A stretch of 64,000 nt of DNA from Roseomonas sp. GC11 (GTDB lineage Bacteria > Pseudomonadota > Alphaproteobacteria > Acetobacterales > Acetobacteraceae), in NCBI RefSeq assembly GCF_024437745.1, contig NZ_JANFNY010000013.1, positions 1 through 64,000 of the forward strand. The letters are read 5' to 3'. The position numbers were made by a program, and so were the translations under genes. The notes under the pieces were generated by a model. The model did no database searches. It saw only the letters and a program-made list of their open reading frames with translations, and was not told the DNA's origin. Positions 53,810 through 62,170 of this stretch are shown here, in pieces. Every line of letters begins with the position of its first letter. Position 1 is the stretch's first letter.

Positions 53810-54879
53810 TCGCGCTGCGCCTGGAGCGCCGGATGGAGGGGCGGGGCGCCGCCTCCTGGCTGCAATTCGCCCTGCCGCTGGCGGCGGTGGGGCTGGCGCT
53901 GCTGCTCTGCGCCGGGCTGGTGCGGCTGGCCGGGGCGCCGGTCGGCCTGGCCTATGAGCGGCTGCTGCTGAGCGGGCTGGAAAGCGGCTTCGCCCTGCAG
54001 GAGACGCTGGTGAAGACGGCGCCGCTGGTGCTGACGGGGCTGGCCGTGGCCGTCGCCTTCCGTGCGCGGTTCTGGAATATCGGGGCCGAGGGGCAGCTGC
54101 TGGCCGGGGCCATGGCGGCCGGCTTCATCGGCCAGCGGGCGATCCTGCCGGGGCCGCTGCTGGTGCCGCTGATGCTGGCGGCGGCGGCGGCGGCGGGGGC
54201 GGCCTGGGCGCTGCTGCCCGCCCTGCTGCGGGTGCGGCTGAGGGTGGATGACGTGGTGAGCAGCCTGCTGCTCAACGCCATCATGCTCTACGGGCTGATG
54301 GCGCTGCTGGGCGGGCCGTGGAAGGACCCGGCGAGCGGCTACCCCAATTCCGCGCCGATCCGGCCGGAGGCGGAACTGCCGGTGCTGCTGGGCAACAGCC
54401 TGCATCTGGGGGTGCCGCTGGCGCTGGCGGCGGCGCTGCTGCTGGCCTGGGTGATGGCGCGCACCACGCTGGGCTTCGCGCTGCGCGCCACGGGGGCGGG
54501 GGCGGAGGCGGCGCGCTATGCCGGCATCCGCGTCGAGGGCAGCCTGCTGGCCGCCGCGGCGCTGTCCGGCGCGCTGGCCGGGCTGGCCGGGGCGGGGGAG
54601 GTGGGGGGCGTGCATTTCCTCGTCACCGCCGAGATCTCGCCGGGCTATGGCTATGCCGGCATCGTCATCGCCACGCTGGCGGAGCTGAGCCCGCTCGGCG
54701 TCGTGCCGGCGGCGCTGTTCTTCGCGCTGGTGCTGACGGGGGCGGAGGCGATGGCGCGGGCGACGGGCGTGCCGGTCTATCTGGCGCATGTCATCCAGGG
54801 CATGGCGCTGCTCTGCATGGTGTCGCTGCGGCTCTTCGCCAGCTACCGCCTGCGGCTGGAGTGGCGCCGCCATGGCTGA
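53806..54879 (+). CDS. Nucleoside-type ABC transporter permease 1
   Basis: This 357-residue membrane protein of the BPD_transp_2 type has FRARFWNIGAEGQLLAGAM and LRATGAGAEAARYAGI, with about 9-10 segments. The ATG overlaps the ATPase stop as ATGA. It forms the inner-membrane channel with the next gene's product. Confidence 0.92.
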   Translation: MIALRLERRMEGRGAASWLQFALPLAAVGLALLLCAGLVRLAGAPVGLAYERLLLSGLESGFALQETLVKTAPLVLTGLAVAVAFRARFWNIGAEGQLLAGAMAAGFIGQRAILPGPLLVPLMLAAAAAAGAAWALLPALLRVRLRVDDVVSSLLLNAIMLYGLMALLGGPWKDPASGYPNSAPIRPEAELPVLLGNSLHLGVPLALAAALLLAWVMARTTLGFALRATGAGAEAARYAGIRVEGSLLAAAALSGALAGLAGAGEVGGVHFLVTAEISPGYGYAGIVIATLAELSPLGVVPAALFFALVLTGAEAMARATGVPVYLAHVIQGMALLCMVSLRLFASYRLRLEWRRHG

Positions 54880-55840
54880 CCTGTTTTCTGGCACCCTCTC
54901 TGGCCTGGGCGATCTCGGCCTGCTCGATATCGGTTTCCTGGCGGCGCTGCTGCGCATCGCCACGCCGCTGCTGCTCGCCACGCTCGGGGAATTGTTCGCC
55001 GAGCGGGCGGGGGTGCTCAATCTCGGCATCGAGGGCACCATGCTGCTCGGCGCCATGCTGGGTTTCACGGTGGGGTATCTGAGCGGCGATCTCTGGCTGG
55101 GCGTGCTGGCGGCGGCGCTGGCGGGCGCCGCGGCCGGGCTGCTGATGGCGCTGCTGACGGTGGGGCTGGGCGTCAGCCAGCATGTGGCGGGCATCGGGCT
55201 GACCATGCTGGCCACGGGGCTGGCCTTTTTTCTCTACCGGCTGATCTTCGGGCAACCGGCGGTGCCGCCCTCGGTGGTGCCTTTCGCGCCGGTCGCGCTG
55301 CCCTGGCTGTCGGAGATGCCGGGGGTGGGTCCGCTGTTCCGGCAGGCCGCGCTCACCTGGCTGGCGCTGCTGGCGGTGCCGGTGGCGGCCTGGGCGCTGT
55401 ACCGGACGCGCTGGGGGCTGAACCTGCGCACGGTGGGGGAGAACCCGCGCGCCGCCGATGCCGCCGGGGTGGGGGTGGCGGGCCTGCGCACCCAGGCGCT
55501 GCTGCTCTCGGGCGCGCTGATGGGGGTGGCGGGGGCCTATCTCTCGCTGGCGCAGTTCAACGCCTTCACCTTCGGGGTGATCTCCGGGCGCGGCTGGGTG
55601 TGCATCGCGCTGGTGGTGTTCGGCCATTGGCAGCCCTGGCGCAGCGCGGGGGCGGCGCTGCTCTTCGCCGCGCTGGAGACGCTGCAGCTGCGGCTGCAGG
55701 CGAGCAGCCTGCTGCACCTACCTTATGAGGTGCTGCTGATGCTGCCCTTCCTGCTGACCATCGTGGCGATGGCGCTGTTCTCCCGCAATGCGCGGGCACC
55801 GGCCGCCCTTCTTCTCCCGTTCCGCAAGGAGGAACGCTAA
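54872..55840 (+). CDS. Nucleoside-type ABC transporter permease 2
   Basis: This 322-residue membrane protein has LGELFAERAGVLNLGIEGTMLLGAM, the mark of the second permease in the PnrA-type system, and NLRTVGENPRAADAAG. It overlaps permease 1 by eight bases. It completes a binding protein, ATPase, permease, permease operon. Confidence 0.92.
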   Translation: MADLFSGTLSGLGDLGLLDIGFLAALLRIATPLLLATLGELFAERAGVLNLGIEGTMLLGAMLGFTVGYLSGDLWLGVLAAALAGAAAGLLMALLTVGLGVSQHVAGIGLTMLATGLAFFLYRLIFGQPAVPPSVVPFAPVALPWLSEMPGVGPLFRQAALTWLALLAVPVAAWALYRTRWGLNLRTVGENPRAADAAGVGVAGLRTQALLLSGALMGVAGAYLSLAQFNAFTFGVISGRGWVCIALVVFGHWQPWRSAGAALLFAALETLQLRLQASSLLHLPYEVLLMLPFLLTIVAMALFSRNARAPAALLLPFRKEER

Positions 55841-56288
55841 ATCAGCGGGGCAGGGCTGCCTGAAAGTCATTCTGTCTGGCACATGACAGGCTTGAAGTAA
55901 CCGGCTGGTTGAGTGCGCTGCGGCATGGCAGAAGAGCTTCTGCGCAAGGCAGCAGCGTTCCTCAACGAAAGATGGATGCGCCGGTCATACTGTCCGAAGC
56001 CTGAACGCGATTTCATTCCGCTGCCACGCGAATGGTGCCGCTTTCTTGCGAAGCGCCGCCGTCGCGTGTAGTGCGTCGCACAACGGCCCTGATGACCGGG
56101 TCCGCGGCGTGGGAAGATCCGGCGTCCCAGCGTCGCGCTCGGTTCTTCCTGTCCCCGGCAGGAGCGGATCGTCCCGGCCAAGAACGTCCATGACTGAACA
56201 AGGCTGTTTGCTGAAGGAGCCTTGGGCACGCCGGTGCCCAGGGAATGGGGTTGCGCGCGCGCGGCCCCGCATCGTGATGGGACCGAGA
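55841..56288. other. Intergenic region before cyoA, less GC-rich
   Basis: This 448-base stretch has fewer GC bases than its surroundings. It contains one small open frame (55925-56071), a short inverted repeat CTGTC/GACAG at 55872-55889, and presumably the cyo promoter. I see no transposase or RNA gene. Confidence 0.5.
55925..56071 (+). CDS. Possible 48-residue basic peptide
   Basis: An ATG at 55925 opens 48 codons to TAG. The peptide begins MAEELLRKAAAFLNERWMRR, contains Trp and two Cys, and ends in a basic run (FLAKRRRRV). The residue mix is protein-like, unlike the Pro/Arg-rich shadows, but there is no clear ribosome site. Family not recognised. Confidence 0.35.
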   Translation: MAEELLRKAAAFLNERWMRRSYCPKPERDFIPLPREWCRFLAKRRRRV

Positions 56289-57248
56289 ATGAAACACAGG
56301 TTGGCAAGCGCAGCGCGGGCGTCGCTATCGCTCGTCCTGCTGCCATGGCTGGCGGGATGTCAGGAAGGCGTGCTGGACCCGAAAGGGCCGATCGGCATGG
56401 CCGAGCGTTCCCTCATCCTGACCGCGACGTGGCTCATGCTCCTGGTGGTGGTGCCGGTCATCCTGATGACCCTGGCCTTCGCCTGGCGCTACCGCGCGAG
56501 CAACCGCCGCGCCCGCTATGAGCCGAACTGGGATCACTCGGGCAAGATCGAGGCGGTGGTCTGGGCGATTCCCTGCTGCATCATCGCCGTGCTGGCGGTG
56601 ATCACCTGGAAGTCCACCCACGAGCTGGACCCCTACAAGCGCATCGAGGCCGACGTCCCGCCGATCAATGTCGACGTGGTGGCGCTCGACTGGAAGTGGC
56701 TGTTCATCTACCCCGACCTCGGCATCGCCTCGGTCAACGAGATGGCCATGCCGGTCAATACGCCGGTGCATTTCCGCATCACCTCCGGCACGGTGATGAA
56801 CGCCTTCTTCATCCCGCAGCTCGGCAGCCAGATCTACGCGATGGCCGGCATGGCGACGCAGCTCAGCCTGCTCGCGCATGAGGCCGGCACCTATCGCGGC
56901 ATGTCGGCCAATTACAGCGGCGCCGGCTTCTCGGACATGAAGTTCAACGCCATCGCCAGCGACCGCGCCGCCTTCGATGCCTGGGTCGAGAAGGTCCGCG
57001 CCCAGGGCGCGCCGCTCGACGTGCCGGAATATGAACAATTGTCCAGGCCGACCGAGCGCGCCCCGGTCTCGTATTACAGTCAGGTCAGGCCCGATCTCTT
57101 TTCCGCGATCCTGCGCCACAGCGCGCCGGGCGGGATGATGGACCAGCACATGGCCGCCAGCCCCGCGGCGCGGCAGACCGCCATGCGCACGGGCCGCGAG
57201 AGCGGCGCGCCCCATGCCGGCCACGGCGCCGCCACGGCCAAGGAATAA
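56289..57248 (+). CDS. cyoA: Cytochrome bo3 quinol oxidase subunit II
   Basis: This 319-residue lipoprotein has a signal peptide ending in LAGC (Cys24), two membrane helices (LTATWLMLLVVVPVILM, VVWAIPCCIIAVLAVI), then a periplasmic cupredoxin domain (about 125-275) without the Cys-x3-Cys CuA ligands, as expected for a quinol oxidase. Its tail is His/Met-rich. The ATG at 56289 was chosen over 56277. First gene of cyoABCD. Confidence 0.93.
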   Translation: MKHRLASAARASLSLVLLPWLAGCQEGVLDPKGPIGMAERSLILTATWLMLLVVVPVILMTLAFAWRYRASNRRARYEPNWDHSGKIEAVVWAIPCCIIAVLAVITWKSTHELDPYKRIEADVPPINVDVVALDWKWLFIYPDLGIASVNEMAMPVNTPVHFRITSGTVMNAFFIPQLGSQIYAMAGMATQLSLLAHEAGTYRGMSANYSGAGFSDMKFNAIASDRAAFDAWVEKVRAQGAPLDVPEYEQLSRPTERAPVSYYSQVRPDLFSAILRHSAPGGMMDQHMAASPAARQTAMRTGRESGAPHAGHGAATAKE

Positions 57249-57251
57249 GAC

Positions 57252-59240
57252 ATGCTCGGAAAGCTCACGCTCTCCGCCATCCCCTACCACGAGCCCATCG
57301 TCATGGGCGCGGTGGGCATGATGGCGCTCGGCGCCCTCGCCGTGGTGGCGCTGCTCACCTATTTCAGCCGCTGGCGCTGGCTGTGGTCCGAGTGGCTGAC
57401 CTCGGTCGACCACAAGAATATCGGCATCATGTACATCATCCTGGCCGCGCTGATGCTGCTGCGCGGCTTCGCCGATGCCATCATGATGCGCACCCAGCTG
57501 GCCCTCGCCTCCGGCGGCGGCGCCGGCTACCTGCCGCCTGAGCACTACGACCAGATCTTCACCGCCCACGGCGTCATCATGATCTTCTTCATGGCGATGC
57601 CCTTCATCATCGGGCTGATGAACCTGGTGGTGCCGCTGCAGATCGGCGCCCGCGACGTCGCCTTCCCCTTCCTCAACAACCTCAGCTTCTGGCTGACGGC
57701 CTCGGGGGCGATCCTGGTCAACATCTCGCTCGGCGTGGGTGAGTTCGCCCGCACCGGCTGGCTGGCCTATCCGCCGCTCTCCGGTCTCGCCTACAGCCCG
57801 GGCGTCGGCGTCGATTACTATATCTGGAGCCTGCAGATCTCGGGCCTCGGCACGCTGCTCGCCGGCGTGAACATGATCGTCACGATCCTGCAGATGCGCG
57901 CCCCCGGCATGACGCTGTTCCGCATGCCGATCTTCACCTGGACCGCGCTCTGCTCCAACATCCTGATCGTGGCGGCCTTCCCGGTGCTGACGGTGGCGCT
58001 CGCCCTGCTCGGCCTGGATCGTTACGTGGGCACGCATTTCTTCACCAACGACGCCGGTGGGAATGCGATGATGTACATCAACCTGATCTGGATCTGGGGC
58101 CACCCGGAGGTGTACATCCTGGTGCTGCCGGTCTTCGGCGTCTTCTCCGAGATCGTCTCCACCTTCTCCACCAAGCGCCTCTTCGGCTACCACGCGATGG
58201 TGTGGGCGACGGTGTGCATCACCATCCTCTCCTTCATCGTCTGGCTGCACCACTTCTTCACCATGGGCTCGGGCGCCAACGTGAATGCCTTCTTCGGCAT
58301 CACGACCATGATCATCTCCGTCCCCACGGGCGTGAAGGTGTTCAACTGGCTCTTCACCATGTACCGCGGCCGCGTGCGGATGGAGACGCCGATCCTGTGG
58401 ACGATCGGCTTCATCGTCACCTTCGTCATCGGCGGCATGACGGGCGTGCTGCTGGCCGTGCCGGGCGCCGACTTCGTCCTGCACAACAGCCTCTTCCTGA
58501 TCGCCCATTTCCACAACGTCATCATCGGCGGCGTGCTGTGGGGCTGCTTCGCCGGCTTCACCTACTGGTTCCCCAAGGCCACCGGCATCAAGCTGGATGA
58601 GCGCCTGGGCCGCTACGCCTTCTGGTGCTGGTTCGTCGGCTTCTACCTGGCCTTCATGCCGCTCTATGTCCTCGGCTTCATGGGCATGACGCGCCGCCTG
58701 AACCACTCCGACAACCCGCTCTGGCAGCCCTACCTCTACGTGGCCGCCATCGGCGCCCTCGTCATCCTCTGCGGCATCGTCTTCCAGGTGCTGCAGGTGC
58801 TCGTCAGCATCCGCGACCGCGAGAAGAACCGCGACCTCACGGGCGACCCCTGGGGCGGCCGCACGCTGGAATGGGCCATGGCCTCGCCGCCGCCCTTCTA
58901 CAACTTCTCCGAGACGCCCCGCGTCACCGATATCGATGCCTATTGGGATATGAAGGCCAAGGGCCTCAAGCCGAGGACCGAGGGCTTCGCCCCCATCCAC
59001 ATGCCGAGCAACACGCCGACCGGCGTGGTCGTCGGTGGCTTCAGCATCGTGCTCGGCTTCGCGCTGGTCTGGCACATCTGGTGGATGGTCGGGCTCGGCC
59101 TGGCCGGCATGGTCCTCTCGGCCATCATCCATTCCTGGTTCGACCACCACGGCTATGAGGTGCCCGCCGACGTGGTGGCCCGCACCGAGGCCGAGAATGC
59201 CCGGCGCGCCGCCGCCGGCACCGCGATGCAGGAGGCCTGA
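57252..59240 (+). CDS. cyoB: Cytochrome bo3 quinol oxidase subunit I
   Basis: This 662-residue catalytic subunit is the same size as the E. coli protein. It shows [13 protein letters not shown] (low-spin haem His), [17 protein letters not shown] (CuB His and the cross-linked Tyr), the HH pair in [11 protein letters not shown], and [11 protein letters not shown] (haem ligands). It reduces O2 to water and pumps protons. Three bases separate it from cyoA. Confidence 0.97.
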   Translation: MLGKLTLSAIPYHEPIVMGAVGMMALGALAVVALLTYFSRWRWLWSEWLTSVDHKNIGIMYIILAALMLLRGFADAIMMRTQLALASGGGAGYLPPEHYDQIFTAHGVIMIFFMAMPFIIGLMNLVVPLQIGARDVAFPFLNNLSFWLTASGAILVNISLGVGEFARTGWLAYPPLSGLAYSPGVGVDYYIWSLQISGLGTLLAGVNMIVTILQMRAPGMTLFRMPIFTWTALCSNILIVAAFPVLTVALALLGLDRYVGTHFFTNDAGGNAMMYINLIWIWGHPEVYILVLPVFGVFSEIVSTFSTKRLFGYHAMVWATVCITILSFIVWLHHFFTMGSGANVNAFFGITTMIISVPTGVKVFNWLFTMYRGRVRMETPILWTIGFIVTFVIGGMTGVLLAVPGADFVLHNSLFLIAHFHNVIIGGVLWGCFAGFTYWFPKATGIKLDERLGRYAFWCWFVGFYLAFMPLYVLGFMGMTRRLNHSDNPLWQPYLYVAAIGALVILCGIVFQVLQVLVSIRDREKNRDLTGDPWGGRTLEWAMASPPPFYNFSETPRVTDIDAYWDMKAKGLKPRTEGFAPIHMPSNTPTGVVVGGFSIVLGFALVWHIWWMVGLGLAGMVLSAIIHSWFDHHGYEVPADVVARTEAENARRAAAGTAMQEA

Positions 59241-59242
59241 GC

Positions 59243-59881
59243 ATGTCCGCCCATCTCTTCGAGGCGCCGGGCGGCATCGTCGCCCCGCAGGCCGAGGCCC
59301 ACGCGGCCGCGGCCGAGCACCATGATGCCGGGCAGATGGTCTCGCTCGGCTTCTGGATCTACCTGATGAGCGACTGCATCCTCTTCGCGGGGATCTTCGC
59401 CACCTATGCCGTGCTCTCCCACGCGACGGCCGGCGGCCCGACCAGCCACGAGCTGTTCGAGCTGCCCTATGTCCTGGCCGAGACCATGATCCTGCTGGCC
59501 AGCAGCGTGACCTATGGCATGGGCATGCTGGCCGCCGTGGCGCAGAAGCGCGGCAAGGCCCTGGCCTGGCTGGCGCTCACCGGCCTGCTCGGCCTGTCCT
59601 TCATCGTGATGGAGCTCAACGAGTTCCACCACATGATCGCCGCGGGCGCGGGGCCGGACCGCAGCGCCTTCCTCTCCGCCTTCTTCACCCTGGTGGGCAC
59701 GCACGGCCTGCACGTCTCGGCCGGCCTGCTCTGGCTGGTGGTGCTGATGTCGCAGGTGGCGGTGAAGGGCCTGACCGAGACCAACCTGACGCGCCTGAGC
59801 TGCCTCAGCATGTTCTGGCACTTCCTGGACATCATCTGGATCGGTGTCTTCACGATCGTCTATCTGATGGGAGTTGTCTGA
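59243..59881 (+). CDS. cyoC: Cytochrome bo3 quinol oxidase subunit III
   Basis: This 212-residue, five-helix subunit has [24 protein letters not shown], typical of CyoC, and [12 protein letters not shown] followed by [19 protein letters not shown]. It supports proton uptake and assembly. Two bases follow the cyoB stop. Confidence 0.95.
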   Translation: MSAHLFEAPGGIVAPQAEAHAAAAEHHDAGQMVSLGFWIYLMSDCILFAGIFATYAVLSHATAGGPTSHELFELPYVLAETMILLASSVTYGMGMLAAVAQKRGKALAWLALTGLLGLSFIVMELNEFHHMIAAGAGPDRSAFLSAFFTLVGTHGLHVSAGLLWLVVLMSQVAVKGLTETNLTRLSCLSMFWHFLDIIWIGVFTIVYLMGVV

Positions 59882-59882
59882 G

Positions 59883-60242
59883 ATGGGGGCCTCCCGCCAA
59901 CCGGCCCACGGGCCGGACCATGCCGCCCATGCCCATGGCAATGCCCATGGGGATGCTCTGGGCTATATGCGGGGCCTGCTCTGGTCCCTGGTGCTGACCA
60001 TCCTGCCCTTCATGCTGGTGATGGGCGGCTGGCTGCCGCGCGCTGTGACGATCCCGCTGATCCTGGCGATCGGCGTCGCGCAGATGGCCGTTCACCTCGT
60101 CTACTTCCTGCACCTGCGCAGCGAGCCGGGCGAGCGCTGGAACGTGGTCGCCTTCGTCTTCACCGCCATCGTGGTGGGGATCCTGGTGGTCGGCTCGCTC
60201 TGGATCATGCACAACATGGACAGCAACATGATGGGCATGTGA
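59883..60242 (+). CDS. cyoD: Cytochrome bo3 quinol oxidase subunit IV
   Basis: This 119-residue, three-helix subunit has a His/Ala-rich N-terminus, then LLWSLVLTILPFMLVM and VAQMAVHLVYFLHL, as in CyoD. The ATG at 59883, one base after the cyoC stop, has GGGAG upstream; a TTG at 59874 is less likely. No cyoE (haem O synthase) follows, so it must be elsewhere. Confidence 0.93.
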   Translation: MGASRQPAHGPDHAAHAHGNAHGDALGYMRGLLWSLVLTILPFMLVMGGWLPRAVTIPLILAIGVAQMAVHLVYFLHLRSEPGERWNVVAFVFTAIVVGILVVGSLWIMHNMDSNMMGM

Positions 60243-60266
60243 GGCCGGCGCCTCACGCCTGAACAG

Positions 60267-60304
60267 GAAAGGGCAGCGGCACCGCGAGGCGCCGCTGCCC
60301 TTTT
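60267..60304. terminator. Two-way intrinsic terminator, cyoD / nsrR
   Basis: AAAGGGCAGCGGC and GCCGCTGCCCTTTT pair with a 10-base loop; T-runs flank both sides. It lies between two convergent genes. Confidence 0.85.
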
Positions 60305-60324
60305 CGCATTCCAGGGGCAGGGGT

Positions 60325-60771
60325 TCAGGGGGGGGCGGGAAGGGGCGGCAGGCAGGTGCCGAAGAGGCCGCGCAGGGTGACGCGGCGGCGCAGCACATCC
60401 TCCAGCGTGTAGCGGTCCAGCACCGCGAGGAAGGCCTGGACGGCCTCGCCCAGCACCTGCGGCAAGGTGCAGGCCGGCGCGATCAGGCAATTCGCGCAAT
60501 CGACCAGGGCGAAACTCTCCTCCGTATGGCGGACCACCTCGCCGAGGCGGATCTCCGCGGCCGGGCGGCCGAGGCGCAGGCCGCCCTTGCGGCCGCGCTG
60601 CGTGGCGAGGAAACCAGCCTGGCCAAGATCCTGCACCACCTTCATCAGGTGGTTCTTGGAAATGCCGTAGGTGCTGGCGATTTCCGTAATGGAGGAGAGC
60701 CCGCCATCCTCCCGCGTGCCGACGAAAATCAGCACTCGCAGGGCATAGTCCGTATAGCGTGTGAGCTGCAT
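60325..60771 (-). CDS. nsrR: Rrf2-family nitric oxide sensor NsrR
   Basis: This 148-residue protein begins MQLTRYTDYALRVLIFVG, the NsrR N-terminus with Asp8, and has three cluster Cys at 92, 95 and 101 (CANCLIAPAC). NsrR represses NO-defence genes until its Fe-S cluster is nitrosylated. It faces cyoABCD, and its likely target hmp with matching operators is at 20011. A 24-bp palindrome lies 75 bases upstream. Confidence 0.9.
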   Translation of the reverse strand: MQLTRYTDYALRVLIFVGTREDGGLSSITEIASTYGISKNHLMKVVQDLGQAGFLATQRGRKGGLRLGRPAAEIRLGEVVRHTEESFALVDCANCLIAPACTLPQVLGEAVQAFLAVLDRYTLEDVLRRRVTLRGLFGTCLPPLPAPP

Positions 60772-60845
60772 CCGTGATCCATGGGCCCGTCTCGCCCTTT
60801 GGCCAGGACGTTATGCCCCGTGCCAGGACGCGGCAAGGCAAAGGT

Positions 60846-60869
60846 GCCGGATGGATGCATCCATCCGGC
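60846..60869. promoter_or_regulatory. 24-bp perfect palindrome upstream of nsrR
   Basis: GCCGGATGGATG (60846-60857) is followed directly by its complement CATCCATCCGGC. The centre GATGCATC resembles two NsrR half sites brought together. It may serve autoregulation or another regulator. Confidence 0.5.
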
Positions 60870-60920
60870 GATATTTGTCATAAATCTGATTGGGCGTCTT
60901 TTGAAGGGAAGCAAGCAAGC

Positions 60921-60952
60921 GTTCTTTTTTGAAAAAAAGAACCAAAAAACTT
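60921..60952 (-). repeat. Dispersed hairpin repeat, type A (inverted)
   Basis: GTTCTTTTTT (60921-60930) and AAAAAAGAAC (60933-60942) are followed by CAAAAAACTT. It lies 3' of the YhcG-family gene and is inverted relative to the copy on that gene's other side. Confidence 0.8.
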
Positions 60953-61004
60953 CTGTCCGTTGGCGGCCCGCCTGGACGGGAGACGGCGGCAGCCTGGAAA
61001 AAAA

Positions 61005-62039
61005 TCACTCGGGGAGGTCCATTCCGGGCAACAGTTCTTCCGGGGTTGGCAGGGCCTCGGCCAGGGCGGCGGGCAGCGCCTCGGGCAGGAGCAGACGGTA
61101 TTCAGCAACGCCGATCGGGCTGTTGACGCTGCGCAGCGTGTATTCGACCACCACCCGGTTCCGCTCACGGCAGAGGATGAGGCCGATGCTCGGGTTATCC
61201 CCCGGCTCCCGCTCCCGCTCGTCCAGGGCGGTCAGGTAGAAATTCATCTTGCCCGCATGCTCGGGCTGGAAGGCGCCGATCTTCAGATCCACCGCCACCA
61301 GGCAGCGCAGGCGGCGATGGTAGAAAAGCAGGTCCACGAACCAGTCCTGCCCACCAATGTCCAGCTTGTGCTGGCTGCCGATGAAGGCGAAGCCCTTGCC
61401 CATCTCCAGCAGCAGGTCCTTCACCCGCCCGACCAGGGCGCGCTCCAGTTCCCGCTCCCGCACCTCCGGCGGCAAAGCCAGAAAATCAAACTGATACGGG
61501 TCTTTCAGGATCTGCTGCGCGAGGTCGGAGGCGCCCGGCGGCAGGGCGCGGCTGAAATTGGTGACGGCATGGCCCTGGCGCTCGCGCAGGCGGGTCTGGA
61601 TCTGGGTGGCCAGCACGGCGCGGCTCCAGCCATGCTCCAGCGTGGCCTCGGCATACCAGAGCCGGTCCGCGGGGTCCTTCAGCTTGGTCAGCAGCTCGAT
61701 ATTCTGCCCCCAGGGCAATCGTCCAACGACCCGTTGGACCAGCCCCGGCTCCGGCCAGGCCTCGGCGAAGGCGCGCATATAGAGCAGGTTGGCGCGGGAA
61801 AAGCCCTGCATGCCCGGGAATTCCGCGCGCAGGTCGGTGGAGAGCCGGTCCACCACCCGCGCCCCCCAGCCATGGCGTTCCTGCCGCTCCAGGATCTCGC
61901 GGCCGATGCGCCAATAGAGGCCGATCAGCTCGCTGTTCACGGCCAGGGCCGTGCGCAGCCGTGCCTCGCGGATCTCGGATTTGAGCGCGGCGAGCCAGTC
62001 GCCGTAGCCCTCGGGCAAGCGGGAGGTGGGAAGGCTCAT
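61005..62039 (-). CDS. YhcG/DUF1016-family PD-(D/E)XK nuclease-like protein
   Basis: This 344-residue protein has an N-terminal DUF1016 helical domain (SELIGLYWRIGREILERQ, LSTDLRAEFPGMQGFS) and a C-terminal nuclease-like core: QDWFVDLLFYHRRLRCLVAVDLKIG at about residues 235-260, with Asp-x-Lys where many have Glu-x-Lys. Family members are often near restriction or mobile DNA; function is unproven. It is bounded on both sides by type A repeats in opposite orientation. Confidence 0.88.
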   Translation of the reverse strand: MSLPTSRLPEGYGDWLAALKSEIREARLRTALAVNSELIGLYWRIGREILERQERHGWGARVVDRLSTDLRAEFPGMQGFSRANLLYMRAFAEAWPEPGLVQRVVGRLPWGQNIELLTKLKDPADRLWYAEATLEHGWSRAVLATQIQTRLRERQGHAVTNFSRALPPGASDLAQQILKDPYQFDFLALPPEVRERELERALVGRVKDLLLEMGKGFAFIGSQHKLDIGGQDWFVDLLFYHRRLRCLVAVDLKIGAFQPEHAGKMNFYLTALDEREREPGDNPSIGLILCRERNRVVVEYTLRSVNSPIGVAEYRLLLPEALPAALAEALPTPEELLPGMDLPE

Positions 62040-62068
62040 GGCCCCTTCCTAGGCGGAATGCCCGGACT

Positions 62069-62104
62069 GAAAAAGTTTTTTGGTTCTTTTTTTCAAAAAA
62101 GAAC
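62069..62104 (+). repeat. Dispersed hairpin repeat, type A
   Basis: AAAAAGTTTTTTG is followed by GTTCTTTTTT (62083-62092) and AAAAAAGAAC (62095-62104). This copy is between divergent genes, upstream of both, so it cannot be their terminator. Confidence 0.8.
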
Positions 62105-62170
62105 GTCCTCTTTTCCCTCTCCCCCCGGCACGGTGTAGAGAACACCCACAACAGAAAAGCGGAGGATAAC

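Noticed and set aside
55841-56288. Insertion-sequence remnant
   Set aside because: Composition is unusual, but I found no transposase-like frame, terminal inverted repeats or target duplication.
56325-59150. 941-residue minus-strand open frame opposite cyoA and cyoB
   Set aside because: It is an Asp/His/Arg-rich antisense shadow; cyoA and cyoB are unambiguous.
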